NCBI GenBank assembly: GCA_002205965.3
Contig: NADL03000523.1
Location: forward strand, 310,001-374,000
Reading direction: 5' to 3'
Source: Kappaphycus alvarezii
Lineage: Eukaryota; Rhodophyta; Florideophyceae; Gigartinales; Solieriaceae
DNA: 64,000 nucleotides
Position numbers and translations under genes: made by a program. This document shows positions 1-12,012 of this stretch, in pieces (positions within the stretch are counted from its first letter, which is position 1; every line of letters starts with the position of its first letter). The notes under the pieces were generated by a model. That model had not been told where the DNA came from and ran no database searches. It saw nothing but the letters and a program-made list of their open reading frames with translations.

Positions 1-184
1 GTTATTTTATAATTATTATTGAGAATCAATTTGGTCTAAAATAATTATTATACTGCTGGAACCATCTTTGTACCTTTCTGTTAAAACCAATAGACAAAAT
101 GCGATATGTGCTTGCTCGCACTCTAGGCAATTTTGTCCATTCTATTATTTAATGGAAGCGTAGTCTCAACACTTTCTACTAGCA

Positions 185-243
185 CCTAGCTAGCAATATA
201 GTCGGATCCTGCAGCGGACACCCGTTTTACTGATGCCATAAAG
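185..243 (+). repeat. Dispersed repeat, copy 1 (partner at 54051-54108)
   Basis: About 59 bp match 54051-54108 in the same orientation at roughly 80% by eye, sharing the cores CCTAGCTAGCA and GATCCTGCAG and ending in ATAAA. Similarity fades quickly on both sides. It may be the edge of an old LTR element or a short interspersed repeat; the family is not identified. Confidence 0.55.
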
Positions 244-410
244 TTTCTACTACTACAATGATCTGCGGTACAAATAGTCTTAGGCTGTTAAGAAAATTTA
301 GCAAGCCTCAGGCCATCGAACCGTCGCCCTCGACCAATAAATATTGGTCTTCTTTTTATTATTATTCTCAGCTCTATTCAGGTAATTTATTATTCATTTT
401 TTGGAATTAC

Positions 411-1109
411 CTATTTTTGATCTACGCACATCATTTGATTTTTACACAAGTGCCTCAGTTTCCGTCCTTCCGCTGCATTGGCGGCAGGGCGAGCTTCCTG
501 GGCTCCTTTGGATAGGAAACACTGTTGGAAAGGTGAGGAGACTGTGATGTCCTGTGCAACTGGGAGAGGGCGTGGAGGATTTTCCGGAGAGGTAGTCGGT
601 TGGACGAGTATGTGGGCAGGTGTGGCGTCCAGTCCGAGAAGTAAATGAGGGATTTCGTAGTGGACGCCAGCTCCGGCGGCTTTGAACAGGTCTTTTCTGA
701 GCACTTTTGCCACTGCTTTCTGGCGGTTATTCCGACCCTAGACCTTTGCTGCACAGGTCAGCGGCGTGGTCGGCGAGGTGGTCCATAAGCATTCCGCGCA
801 AAGGAGCGGGGCAGTTTCGTCGAAGACGGGAACTCCCAAGTGGCGATGCAGCATCACCGACCACATATCGTCGTATATGTGGGTGACAACAGACGGATGG
901 GTAGTGAGGAATGCCGTAGCAGGTGTATCCAAAAAAGCGTTACGGCGGATGCGTTGACGAATCTCGGGTTCTGAGTGCGACGACGGGTTCGGGAATGGCG
1001 AGAAATCATCGTATTTCCAAAAGTATTTAGGGGAAAAATCGCACCAGGCCTGATATAATACAAAGGTTGTAGTATCAGGCTTGGACGCGATGATTGAAGT
1101 TATAATCAA
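411..1109 (-). mobile_element. LINE remnant A, C-terminal zinc-knuckle and nuclease-like region
   Basis: Minus-strand reading frames encode the C-terminal end of a non-LTR retrotransposon polyprotein. Visible in order are a segment with RHLGVPVF followed by a C-x2-C pair (LLCAEC), a decayed DPLG-type knuckle ending LTCA, then an AGVHYEIPHLL segment and PAHILVQ followed by VAQDITVSSP. In related LINEs the DVTV-type strand after an aspartate belongs to a restriction-like (PD-D/E-XK) nuclease. The region is spread over two frames, so at least one frameshift separates the knuckle from the nuclease part. No RT domain is attached, so this is a 3' fragment. It lies directly beside remnant B on the same strand. 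Similarity to remnants B, D and E was judged by eye. Confidence 0.6.
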
Positions 1110-1110
1110 A

Positions 1111-1145
1111 AGTTTTTCAAGATAACCACAATCGACTGAAAAGGG
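1111..1145 (+). repeat. LINE-linked short module, copy 1
   Basis: Matches the dispersed consensus TTTTCCAGACAACC-n-CAATCGACT plus AAAAGGG with a few differences. Other copies lie at 6850-6910 (minus), 18361-18396 (plus), 60983-61053 (plus) and 62657-62729 (minus). In the minus-strand LINE copies it sits 5' of the RT, so it is probably part of that LINE's 5' coding region. Confidence 0.5.
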
Positions 1146-1146
1146 T

Positions 1147-1960
1147 GTGCCGACTGTAATAGGGAACTACGCTCCCGAAGAGGCCACCTTCAGGGCAGCC
1201 ATTAAGCAGGACGCATTGGAAATGACGACTGCTGCAGCATGCTCTTGCATGAAAACCTCCCGAAACTTTCCGTACTTCTCCAATGCCCTCATAGTCACGT
1301 TCCGCGCAATGTCATTTAGCACTGCACATACATCCGGGTGGCAATTTGCAAAAGTGGAGATCGGTACAGGTGCGAGCCTGGCTCTGGTAGACGTCGCGAT
1401 AAAAGATTGATATCTTCTCTGCTTTTCATTTCGCACCCAATTCAGAGAGGACATCAGGTTGAAGGCCCTCACTCTCCTTTTGGAGGGAGCAAGGGAGTTC
1501 ACGAGGGTAACGTCAAAAAAATCAGTCCTTCCGCTGCTTCTCATTGCTTGGATGTCCGGTCTCGTGCTGTTGAGACTATGACGCGGCTCTACGACAGGAT
1601 GATGAGCAGCTTTTGCGAGTTCTCTTGCGAGAAGGGGAACCTGGCGACGTGGGCTCCATACAAGCAGTGCATGAGATGATCACCATGTACATCGAGCGTT
1701 TCCGGGCAATCTTTCTCGGGCATGGCGGGGCAGGGTGAAAAAGTAGGACTTGACAATAGTGTTGAAGCCACACCGAGAATTCTCGAGGTTCAATGCTTTT
1801 CTGGCGTTCGGTACATAGGGGAAAATACATCCATTCCTTAGCTTCCGGGAGGGCCACATATGAGCGATACGCCTACCCCCTGGAATCCCCAAAGGGAATT
1901 CGTTTTTTAACTGCCTCATGGATTGTGTTCGTCAACGTCTTTTTTGACGGTGTTTTTTGC
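1147..1960 (-). mobile_element. LINE remnant B, C-terminal region
   Basis: The minus strand again encodes a LINE C-terminus. Around 1589-1771 there is a CP-type knuckle followed by LDVHGDHLMHC, equivalent to the usual D-P-L-G-x-HAL-x-C signature. It is followed at 1167-1544 by GRTDFFDVTLV and a long helical segment ending FMQEHAAAVV. The usual acidic pair of the nuclease is compressed to RTDFFDV, suggesting a small internal deletion. Knuckle and nuclease lie in different frames. No RT is seen immediately upstream (about 2.0-2.4 kb). It is probably a separate insertion from remnant A because the same domains are present twice in tandem. Confidence 0.55.
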
Positions 1961-3330
1961 AAGCAAATCACACTGAGCTTGATAATCCTAGACGACAGGC
2001 AAGAGGTCGACTACCTTTGATGTGCATTTCAAGCTGCTTCGTAAGTTCCCAGCTCCTTAATAGGAGCTCGGAGCAAGGTCTTGCAAAGCTTGCTTGATGA
2101 TAAGCTAGAAGCCAAGAATACCGTGGCAAAGATGTTGTTCGCGGAGGTTAGCCTGATCCAAAGCTATGGTTTTTTCGTGTCCATGTATTTAACCGGTGGC
2201 TGGAGTTCTCGGAATACTTCAGAGTCCAGTACTCCTCCTGCAAACTTTCAAACACAGCCCTCCATCGTCCGGTCGAACTCTTTCGTTCCTTCCCCGGTAC
2301 AAGACGGGAGCACTACGCGCATTAGATAGCCTACTTTGCAGCGCTCAAACAGCTACGCAGTAGCTGGAACACATTTTGCTTATTCTCAAGATCAGGTATG
2401 ATCTCAAGGAACGGTCTGAGAGATAAGGAATAGTTTGAAAAGGACGATTTAGCGTACTAAACGATGCCGACGGGGGCGTTCAGGACAAAAGTGCCCTCGC
2501 TGTACTCTTGCATGAACCCATCTAGGCTTTCGGTGTTGTTTTTGTTTTTGTTTGGAGTCTTCACACCAGTTTATCCGTGGTATATCTCCCTTTTTTCCCG
2601 GTCTCTCCTTATCATTACTTTCCTACCGTACGTTATATGTGTGCTTGTCAGTGTCAGATACAGACTCCACCCTTATTATCCAATATCTTTCCTTTGTCAT
2701 CGCCCATTACACTTCTTGACATTCAACCTCCTGATGTGCTTCGACAGTTACACCCTCAACTATGCTCCAAACTCTTAACTTCAGTCTTGCGATGCGTCCT
2801 ATCAACCTCGAGAACAGACGTGGGTAGAGACTCTGTACTGACTCTGCAGGGGGCTGTGGGCCACTAGTGTCGTGAATTCTAAGGTAAAAAAAGCAGAGTG
2901 GGGCTTGCGGGCGACTCTGAAAAAACAGAAGTCTTTTGCTAGCTGGTTCTGAGTTGAAGATCGGTTAATTGGTTGCCACCTTTACTCAACGGATAGCAGC
3001 AGTCGCACTACTTACACAAAATCCCGGCACCGTCGACTATCCCTAGCATGCGCGAGAAGTTCTGTCTACAAGGATGAAAATCTTTCTAGAGTATCCGCAA
3101 ATATCTACTATAGCAGATATCTATTGATTCTGCGGCCAAGATAAACCTTTTATAGATACAAATATCAATGGAATATCTACTGTATAGATATAATAGAATT
3201 AAACCCTCATAAAAAAGTGCAGAGGCGAGGACTACAGTATATTGTAATATACGCGCGAGAAGCATATCGTAGATTTCTCTATACTCCCTCTCTCTCGCCC
3301 AAATTCTCTCTCTTTTATACATCAGATCGC
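1961..3330. other. No recognisable gene; unassigned repeat-derived sequence
   Basis: Only short ORFs occur. One at 2464-2778 (plus, 104 codons) is hydrophobic and pyrimidine-biased and resembles no family I know. At 3080-3260 the sequence is dense in ATATCTA and TAGATAT words arranged as imperfect inverted repeats. Confidence 0.4.
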
Positions 3331-3599
3331 AGAATCCATTGTTCGACCGTTAAATGCCATCTTTTTTGGAAAAGGACTCTGACGAGTGCTTGGCTTTTCC
3401 CAACCTTCGTAAACCCATCAGGACCACGAACATGGCTTTCTGTTATTCCTCCTCTGTACCCATATTTTCCATTGAGGGAACTAATCTTCCAGTCAATATA
3501 TTCGAATCTGCGGGTACATCCTTTTTCTATTTTATATCTGAAGATTTTTTTCTCACTTTTAAAAAAGATATATTTCGGCTCTTGATCCGCTTCATCCTC

Positions 3600-4290
3600 C
3601 AAATTAAGTTCCGATATTGTACCAAGAATACTTTTAATTCCCTAAAATACATGGATATTTTAAGCCTGGACATTGTCCCGCACTTTTTTCCTTTCCCAAG
3701 ACCGTGAAAATTTTCGAATACATCGCTCTAATTCAAATTCGATAACAACATCGTTCAAGCAGCAAACCTGCTATCAAAAACCCCATCGCCTAATCCCCTT
3801 GTTGCCCTTAATATGACCAACCTCCGTTCCTCCCTTAACATCACCAAGGCATCCGGAATCCCCCTTCTCTTCAATTTTCTGGCCTTGGTGGCTAACAAGC
3901 CAGCTAGAAACGACGATTATTGTAGAAGAATGGAGCTGGAACACGTTCTGGAGTGTTTCCGTCGTCACGGCTTCGAAGATGCAGAACAGGAGATAGAGGA
4001 GGAACCTAGGATGAATGTTAAGAGACCGGAAGTTGAGGAGGATTATATAGACCTACGGGAGCCACTTGTGCAAAAACATGCTGTGAAGGACTGGGTCTAT
4101 AGTGAGGGGGTGACCATAATTTAGGCCTTTTTTGCTGAGGATGAGGCGAAGGTTGAAGGTAGTGACGAGGTGCTGGGGGGACTTAATATTTAACGGGGTG
4201 CCATCCATTATTTTGAGCAGCTCGATGGGATTTGCAGGAATTTAAACTAGGGAGATGCATACTTTGGGTTCATTGTTTAGATCCGATCCA
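3600..4290 (+). mobile_element. Ty3/gypsy fossil copy i: 3' internal tail
   Basis: Plus-strand fossil of the acidic C-terminal tail that precedes the LTR in this gypsy family. Nucleotide similarity to copies ii (18650-19430) and iii (57290-58270) runs through the whole segment. A residual open stretch at 3813-4124 is rich in Glu and Asp. In all three copies the segment is followed by a TATA-containing LTR-like sequence. Broken, with several breaks; old by comparison of the copies. Confidence 0.55.
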
Positions 4291-4685
4291 GAGTACTAAA
4301 ATTGAGAGGAGAAAGTATAGATATTTATTATGATATTATCCATCGTTAGACTTTCTTGTTCATAAGATTCCCTGTAATACATTTATTGGTACTTAGTATG
4401 TTCTTTGAGACTTAGGGACTAGCTAAAACGTCTATATAAGGTCAATAGACTTCTTTCCCTGAAAGAGGGAAAATAAGTTGAGAGAAAACTTAAAGTGCAG
4501 ATCCAGGTAGGTTGGAAGTTGAAAGTCACCTTCTGCCCTAAGAAGCATTTCTTTAACCATAATCCCTTAGCGTATGTGGTTGAAACCGCCCCTTCTATAC
4601 TTACTTGTAGTCCTTCACCACTCCGTCCTTATTTATTTCTTCTTTATCCCACATTAATAATTCGGTACCACTCTTGTCTCTCATA
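4290..4685 (+). repeat. Ty3/gypsy LTR, copy i
   Basis: LTR-like sequence with the TATA-type core TCTATATAAG at 4431-4440. The segment from about 4400 to 4680 aligns with 29190-29560 and more loosely with 58330-58620, all in the same orientation. The exact TG...CA ends are uncertain. A minus-strand LINE copy begins at about 4690, so the LTR may be truncated there. Confidence 0.55.
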
Positions 4686-4689
4686 ACGC

Positions 4690-7250
4690 CTCCGCACTTG
4701 GATGATTTGTTCTGAGTATATCATCCTCTGGAGATTATTTCCTAACAGTCTAATGGACAGGCCGTCGCACAGATACTCTCCATGTGATAGCGTGCGCGGG
4801 ATTCGGCGACCTTGTGGTTCAGCTGGAGGGTGCCGCGGCACTTTCAAAATTTTCACGGAAGAATGAGTACCGAAGGATCCGTAGGGCACGCTGAAGGTCG
4901 GGCAGGGATTAACTGAGAGTAGCATCGTCAGCATTCCACTGGTTCTGGATAATACCTGCTTAATATGAGAGATCCCCCTGATAAGTGGCTGGATCACGAG
5001 GGAGAAGTGTAGCGTGCTAGATGGGTCGCCCTCCTGAGTGCCTTGAGCACTTAAGATGGTCGTATGGTCACGATTCGGACCGATCAACTGAGGTTGCATA
5101 CTACCGTAAACCATCTTCACGGACCGGGCAAGGTCCTGGGCAAGCGAAAGCAGCAGAGATAGCATGGAATGGATATCAACTGTTGGTCAGATACGATACG
5201 TGATCAAAGTTTGTCTGAGTTGCACTCGTGGGGCGAAAACAGCAACCACAAATGCTCGGAGGTCTCTCTGGATTCTACATTCCTTCCTCCCGAGCTTTTA
5301 ATCCAGAGAAAGGAGCATTCATTGTTTACTTCTAGCGTTCGCTACTCTCCTCTGAAAGGAGCCCACGACTGCATGAGTTGCGTGCGAACTGCGTAAGCTA
5401 CTATGCAATTCGAATTGTAGCTTGAATATTAGTTTTCCTTCCGGAAACAACTGTTTCCGCTTCGGGAAATTGCTGCACTCATCGACATCAACGCGGTTCA
5501 AAGCAGTCTGCGCGTCAATGAGGACTTTGGCGCTGTTGATACGGCCAGAGAAACATCGAATAAGAACTTGCGTGTCGCGGAAGATTGCGTCCATACCGAC
5601 CCTGATTTCATTTTCCATTTGGAATGGCGGGAGAAAAACACGAGAATCATCAATTACGGCGAGTAGCAGTTTCTTTCTTCAGCTAACCGACGAGGCGCGG
5701 AACGTGGCTGTTAGGGCATTTGGAGACATACGGGGCGATTCGAGCGGTTTTAACCCAGAGGCCTGCGGCAGCAGCAGTGATGTCTAATGCATCATGCCTG
5801 CTGACAGGCTTCGAGCCAACCATTTAGGCAAATGAGCCACATTACCTGTTATCCTGAACATGTCTAGCATACACAGGGGAATAGCCGAACCGCACTATTC
5901 AAAAATTATAGAACCAAATCAACTATCTTCAGGAGGCGGCCGAGGATACACCAGATCGCGATATACCTGATTCTCTAACGCTTAGGCTGTAGAGGAAGAG
6001 CGAAGTTACGGCACTCCGGATTGGGAGATCAGAGCTCGGTAGATCACGGCTCACAATACGCGCGACGAGTTTGCTGAGCACCCCCTTGCCAATGGCTCCA
6101 GCTTCAGGTCTTACTGGAGTAAGAAGAGAGAAGATGGAACCAGAGCGCTGGCGCGTGTTCGGGCCCTGCAGACGTGTCCGGGAGATGCGGCGACCTGCAT
6201 CTGTTGTAACTCTAGGGGGCCGGGAAGGGCTTTGTTATATGATCAGTGGGATCGGAAGTGGTGACTGTGGGTGCAGTGTGCGGAGCGCTTTGCCGGTCTT
6301 TGGTTCATTCACATAAGCCAGCGGTGAGTTGTGAGGCGGCCGCATTGCGTTGCCATACTGCACATCCTTGCATTACAATTTAACACGGCGCGCCCTGCGC
6401 GTGGAGCTGGGCCCAGGCAGCGGGAGGTGCTGCTCGGACCATTCGGTTAGAGCATGGCGAGTCTGCTGGTATTCTGACCGGAGTAATGCCAATTCGCCGC
6501 CAGAGTGAGCCCGGCGGGCTCGCTCATTCAGTGCCTTGTGTTCTCTTTTTGGATGCCGCCATCCGATTTCACCTCGGATATAGCCCCGTTTGACAGCGGA
6601 GGGCAGCATGTGCAAGTATATGAAGGCTCGGTACATAGCATCCTCGGACCGGGCGTTTGCCTCAACACGGACCTGTTTGATGAACAAAATTATGAATGAC
6701 TTGAGCCATGGGAATATGATGTCCTGAAAGATGTCGCCTTCGCGAAATAGGGAGCAAAGACATAACCGGGGAGGTCTGAAGGGCGGGGATGTCAGTCAAC
6801 GCTTCAATAGTGATAAAGCATAGAAGGACGAGTCTTTTGGGGAGCATTTGATTGTGGTTTGTCTGGAAATCTATGAGATAGATCGGAAGTATCTTCCAAG
6901 AGTAAAAATTCCAAACTATTTCGCCATTTGGGAAGGCTCTGGTGACCTTATAGGAGAGACGCGAGTCCCAGGTGGGCTTGACAGTTTCGGAGGTCATCGA
7001 AGCTTCCACAATAGGGGAGCGTGAGGTGTTAGTTGGGCGATTCAGGGGCGAAGTTAGGGTCTGCTGCTTCAATTGGGCGTTCAAGGACGGAGTGGGGAGT
7101 GTTTCCAGACCGGCAGGGAGGTCATTGAGGACAGTTGGGACAGAGGCTTGCTGTACGGTAGTGTCTTAACGCTTCGGGGCATAGAAAAAGGCGGAAGAAG
7201 AACGGGAGAGATGGGAGGAGCGGCGGGAGCGAGGAGCTGCGCTCAAGCTT
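4690..7250 (-). mobile_element. LINE remnant C, N-terminal region plus reverse transcriptase
   Basis: This is the longest copy of the main LINE family. The minus strand runs from an N-terminal segment (7084-6662, 6687-6373), through a poorly conserved linker, to a decayed reverse transcriptase at about 5900-4700. RT signatures are VLIDAQTALNRVD at about 5500, equivalent to the catalytic D-x-x-N-A-F motif, and GTQEGDP followed by LHFSLVIQPLI at about 5040-4970, equivalent to the Q-Q-G-D-P-L motif. The YxDD motif is not preserved. Several stops and frameshifts break it into pieces. The C-terminal knuckle and nuclease are missing at the left edge, where the element abuts LTR copy i. Confidence 0.6.
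6850..6910 (-). repeat. LINE-linked short module, copy 2
   Basis: The reverse complement matches the module found at 60983-61053 and 62657-62729, including TTGGAAGATA and the CCAGACAA core. Here it lies inside the 5' region of LINE remnant C, which ties the module to that LINE. Confidence 0.5.
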
Positions 7251-9640
7251 TAACTTGGACTGAACTTATATCTTGCAAATATTGCAGATGTTTCTGGTTT
7301 TTTCGTCGCGGTGCTGGTTTTTACGGGAGCAAAAATTGCTCATGACACTGAAAAGGACACATGCAAGTGGTTTGGCAATGAAGAAAATAGAATGGAGACG
7401 ATCTGGTGCTCTTGCTCAGTCGAGCCCTTCTGGTCTTCTTACGAATGAGGTGGTTGGCGTGTCTTTGAGATGACGACAGATGATGCGTCAGGAAGAGTTA
7501 GTAGGGTATCATCAGGCTTTTAGGACCTTTAGCGGACGACTACGGGCCTGCTTGGGCTTTCGTAATGTCTGTGTAGCGAGAGTGGCGAAATGGCTGCAGA
7601 AATTGTGAAGCGGAAGTTCTTTTGTGTCCTTGGTGACTACACTTCAAATTTTTGGGGCTTTCTTAGCTCAACTCCAAACTTTTAAGTCTTAAGCTCTTGA
7701 AAGATTTCATGAAGAAAGAATGTATATCATCAGTGTTTTACAAGTTATGCGACGAGAAGTCGCCTTTGGTAGTCTTTTTCACAGGACTGTATGTTATTCA
7801 AAAAGAATAAGGCTACAGAACCAAAACGCTAGTCTTTGCTTGCAATCTAACAAAAACTCAAATCTAATGGATATTTTAACTTAATGTCGGAGTGGAAACA
7901 CTCACCGTGCTGAAAACCGAATAAGCGATGCTACCAAATGTAGGGTATATTGAGCGTGCAAAACGTAGTCGATGGTTGAGCTTTTTGTTGATGCTTCCGG
8001 AAAACAGACCGAGATATTAGACCAGAGAATATATAGAAAGAGTATTGAAATGCAGCAGAGATGAATTGTAAGCAAACAGTGCTAAATACACAGATATTGT
8101 AGAAAAAAGACCCTAGAGGTATCAAAATACAACTTTATGAAGTCTCATGTAGCAAATATCAGCGAGAACGACAGTTCTAAACATTATGGAAAACTTCCGC
8201 TGGCCCAATTTGCAAGAATTCATAAAGTAGTTGCTGATTGGTGAGGTTCAATATGTTTCGAGAATTACGCGAGATAGCCAAGATTGCTTTAGCCCATTAC
8301 CTTAGCACGAAGTAGTAAGATAATTTCTATTACACTGGTGTCTGTGTTCTGTGCAAATGTTGAAAAGATGTCTTGGTATAGGTTAAATCCTTGGTAGCGG
8401 CTAATGCCGTGGTTCCATCAGGGTATTAAACTATATCTTGTTTCTGGGTTTAACCGTTACAATTTATTTCTTAATATTTTAAAGAAAAACTTTTATCAGA
8501 GTGGATAATCAAAGATTCTTCAGGAATAAGGGCATTATTTTTTGTTTGTCAAAAAATAATTTTTTCTCCATTTTTGGTGATCCGATTGGTCCCATGTGGT
8601 GATTTTCCTGGAGCATGAATTTGCATGATGTATCCAAAATATTACTCTACGTTCCCTAAAGACCTGCGTAGATTGAAATGTGGCTGTCAAATGACCGCTC
8701 TAGATATTCATGGTAAGGTAATTCAGTGAGGGCTGCTATCTGCATACCACTTGCTTTATAATATGGGGCGGGACTTTTTACGTTAATTTAAATTTTGGAA
8801 ACATACGTGAAAGCCCAAGGTGTCAATGAAAGAATTTTCCAGGGCCAAGTTTCGCCAAAAATAGAAAGAGAAACATAGATGGTATTGACGGCACAAGGGA
8901 ACTAGACAAGGGCTATCACAGGCGGAAAATCAAGAACTGGTATTCAAAAATGCAGAATTTGAAAATCACGGCATTGGGCCATAACCTATGTATGAGCAAG
9001 ATTAGTCCACTGTTTTCGGTCTCGATAGTACGATTTTTTGTGGGTTGCAACGCTCTTGCGTTCATCAATTGATTTTCTTCCCTGCGTATAAAATATTCAA
9101 GGTAAGCAGATAAATAACTTAATTTGCTTGCAAAAATATTTTGGAAAGTCAGGGCCAATTAATCTGAAGCGCTTAAAGTAGCTATAGCCCTCAAATTTTA
9201 GCAGATTATTGGAGTGTAATCTTCGCTCCCTTGGTTGAAATTATCGAATCCATCTTTAACAAGCTAGTGCTTCTGTAAAAAACGTTTTTTAATCTCTTAT
9301 AAATCCCCATACTATTTTAGACGCCTAAAACAGTGAATATATAATAATTTTACAAGATAAGGATGTAGTTGTTTTTAGCGCTTGGAATTTCAACTGCCGG
9401 AAGGCCCAGTTTAAAATACACATACTGTAAAAAAACCTCCGAGGTAATAATAGTAAAACTAACTTCTGCTGTATCTGGCCGCTGTGATCTCATCAAATCA
9501 CGCCCCATCAGGTACTGATTTGAACTTTCAGGTGAAACAAAGAAATTTTCTTCTTTTGCTCAATTAATGCGTCTATTTCTGGTACTTTTTTAACTCTATC
9601 TGTGAGGCTTTTCAATGGAGATATGTTAATTACCTTGATT
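7250..9640. other. No recognisable gene
   Basis: Only short ORFs are present, the longest 80 codons at 8916-9158 (minus). The sequence turns more AT-rich from about 7.6 kb. I see no domain, LTR boundary or RNA gene. Confidence 0.45.
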
Positions 9641-11699
9641 CTTTTGTTACCACCCACTGCGCGTACATTTTGGTATTTGATTACAAAATTGTTGACCTTT
9701 CGCTGTACTTAAACTGTTTTTGCCTACGATATTAGGTCCGAAGTGTCCCAATAAACTGTACTGGGTATCTTTTGGTTATTTTCGATTTCTCCAAGAGTTT
9801 CTCTTACTCAGTTGACTTTCCAGATACATGCCTGAATGACGATATATTCAGGTTCTATAGTATATATAATGTTAAGTGCATATTCGGAGTTTCCTTGTAC
9901 AGAAAAGGGGTAAAATGATAAAATTATAAATACAGGTCAGAAGGAGTAAAACTGATAGAGATTATAAGTAAAGTATGGAAATATCTTTTTATTTAATCTA
10001 GTTCCTAATCAGCATCGCTATATGCCAATATTGCAATACGTTTTCCTGACCGCTTACACAGAATAGAACGCTTTTGTCTGCAGTTATGATGATATTACTG
10101 ACTAATTATTTATAACACCGCTAACGGACCCGAGCAGAATCCCTCTAATGACTGCCACTTATTGAGATCGCTATTGAAATTAAAGTTCTGATCCGGGTTA
10201 ATAGATGTATTCATGAGCCAAGAAAATCATTGTATGGCCTTTCTGACATGAAATGCTTACTAACATCTGAAGAAGGTGCATTGTACTTGTAGAGAGGGTG
10301 ATACAACGGAAGCGGGGTGTGGAAAGTTTTAGCGTTGGATATTCCGGCTAATTCAATGATATTTTTTGTATCAGCCGTCTCAAAAAGGAAAACCCTGCCT
10401 TTTTTTCTTCTGAACTTGATTCCCAGAAAGTACTTTCAGAATAATACGTGATGTTAAAAAAGCTACCGAATTCTTTTTGACCTCATAGACAATGTTTCTT
10501 TAAAATAAATCAGTAATTCTTCTACAAAAATTAAGATTTAAGTGGTTGCAGTTGAGATATGAGATATAAAGAAGCAGCCGCTTGAATGTTCCCTTTTGAA
10601 TATGACCCGATAAATATTCATATGCAAATGTTTATGCCGCAGTTTAAATACTTTTTGAAGGCTCTACACTAATTTAAGAATATGTTTTACTTGTCTATGG
10701 TAAGATGAGATCTCTGCCATGTTTTTAAGCCAAATATTTATCCGCTGAGATTAAGGAAGCGTGACATAGATTTATGCATTTTTCTAATCTTGCTAGTGAA
10801 ATTTCAAATTATTTTCAACTGCAACGGAAAGGCGTACGCGAACAAGCTAGATACAGACGGCAGGAGCATAAGGCTTAGTAAAATCGACTGGATCCGTTTG
10901 CTCTACCATGGAGCCATGCCTCATACTTTGCTTACGTTCCCTTGAAATTTTCCTAATCTTTGGGATTACAGCTAATAGAAGCTCGCCTGCTTTAAGGAGT
11001 ACATTTACCTCAGCAATTAAGGTGTTTTTTTGCTTAGGTTTCTGAAAACAGCTTCAGTTGTGGTCTTCAACTTATCTAGATCCAATGATTTGAGAGCCTG
11101 AGCAAGTTTTGGTTCGTCATTATACTTAGTCTATTCAGATTGCTCCGCATAGATGTACGGTAGTCTATCTGTTGACTCGGTTTCATTTTGTAAGCACCTG
11201 TTGTCATACTGCGATCTATATTGGATAATATTTCCTTAAGAGAGTAACAATGATTTAAAACCTCTGGATTCTTTTGATCTGAGGGAACATAAGTAATTGC
11301 ATCAATTTATGCAGTGGTAAGAGGTAACTAATCATCAGAATCAAAGCGGGAGCGTAATCTCCACTGTTATTCCGATGATGTGGATTTCCATGACTGGGTT
11401 TTAATTTTCATTGTTACTAAATGACAAGTGGTTGAAATCGGCGAAGCCAGATGATTTGTCCTCTTCAGATCTGTTGGGCCTTGTGTGTACGGCACCGAAA
11501 TCTGATAGGACATATTACATATCTCCATCTTCATGAGGGAGGTAAACACCGGGACGATCACGACTGTCAAATGTGTCAATTGCTTTATCTGTATTTCGGT
11601 ACAATATATTAAATCCGAAAGGCTTCTAACGCATCAATAACCTGAATTAGACCCAAAAAGGACTTAGAGAGGAACCAAAGTTGTCACAGAATGAGGCAT

Positions 11700-11870
11700 A
11701 TAATGATGGATAGAACTACAAAGAGGGAGCTAGGGAGCCAGACAGGAGTGAGGGGGGGAGCGGGAGAGCAGGAGAGAGAGAGAAAGAAGGGCAGTAAGAG
11801 TGAGGGACCGAGAAGGAGAGATGAGAGAGGAGAAGGTGGTGAGGAACTTTACTCAGGTAGAAGATGGAGA
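11700..11870 (+). repeat. Purine-rich (GA) low-complexity tract
   Basis: About 170 bp on the plus strand are almost all G and A, with long runs of GAGAGA, AGGAG and GGGGGG. An open frame of 86 codons over it (11691-11951) is composed of Arg, Glu and Gly because of this bias and should not be read as a gene. Confidence 0.75.
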
Positions 11871-11979
11871 GAGACCGGGGCTTATATAGACTTCAAGGCG
11901 AGTCGACTGATGCTTTCTGTTGATCAAAGGGAGTTTCCAGAAGACATGTAGACGACGGTGCGTGCCTAACCCTAAAATT

Positions 11980-12012
11980 GCTTGAGCTGATTTAAAGTAG
12001 ATCAGCTCAAGC
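11980..12012. repeat. Perfect 12-bp inverted repeat (hairpin)
   Basis: GCTTGAGCTGAT at 11980-11991 and its exact complement at 12001-12012 are separated by 9 bp. It sits just downstream of the GA tract and may mark the end of a small insertion in the copia fossil. Confidence 0.8.

Noticed and set aside
2464-2778. 104-codon hydrophobic ORF as a membrane protein gene
   Set aside because: Pyrimidine-rich composition explains the hydrophobicity and an overlapping frame of similar length exists.
11691-11951. 86-codon Arg/Glu-rich ORF
   Set aside because: It is translated from the GA-rich tract; composition explains the open frame.
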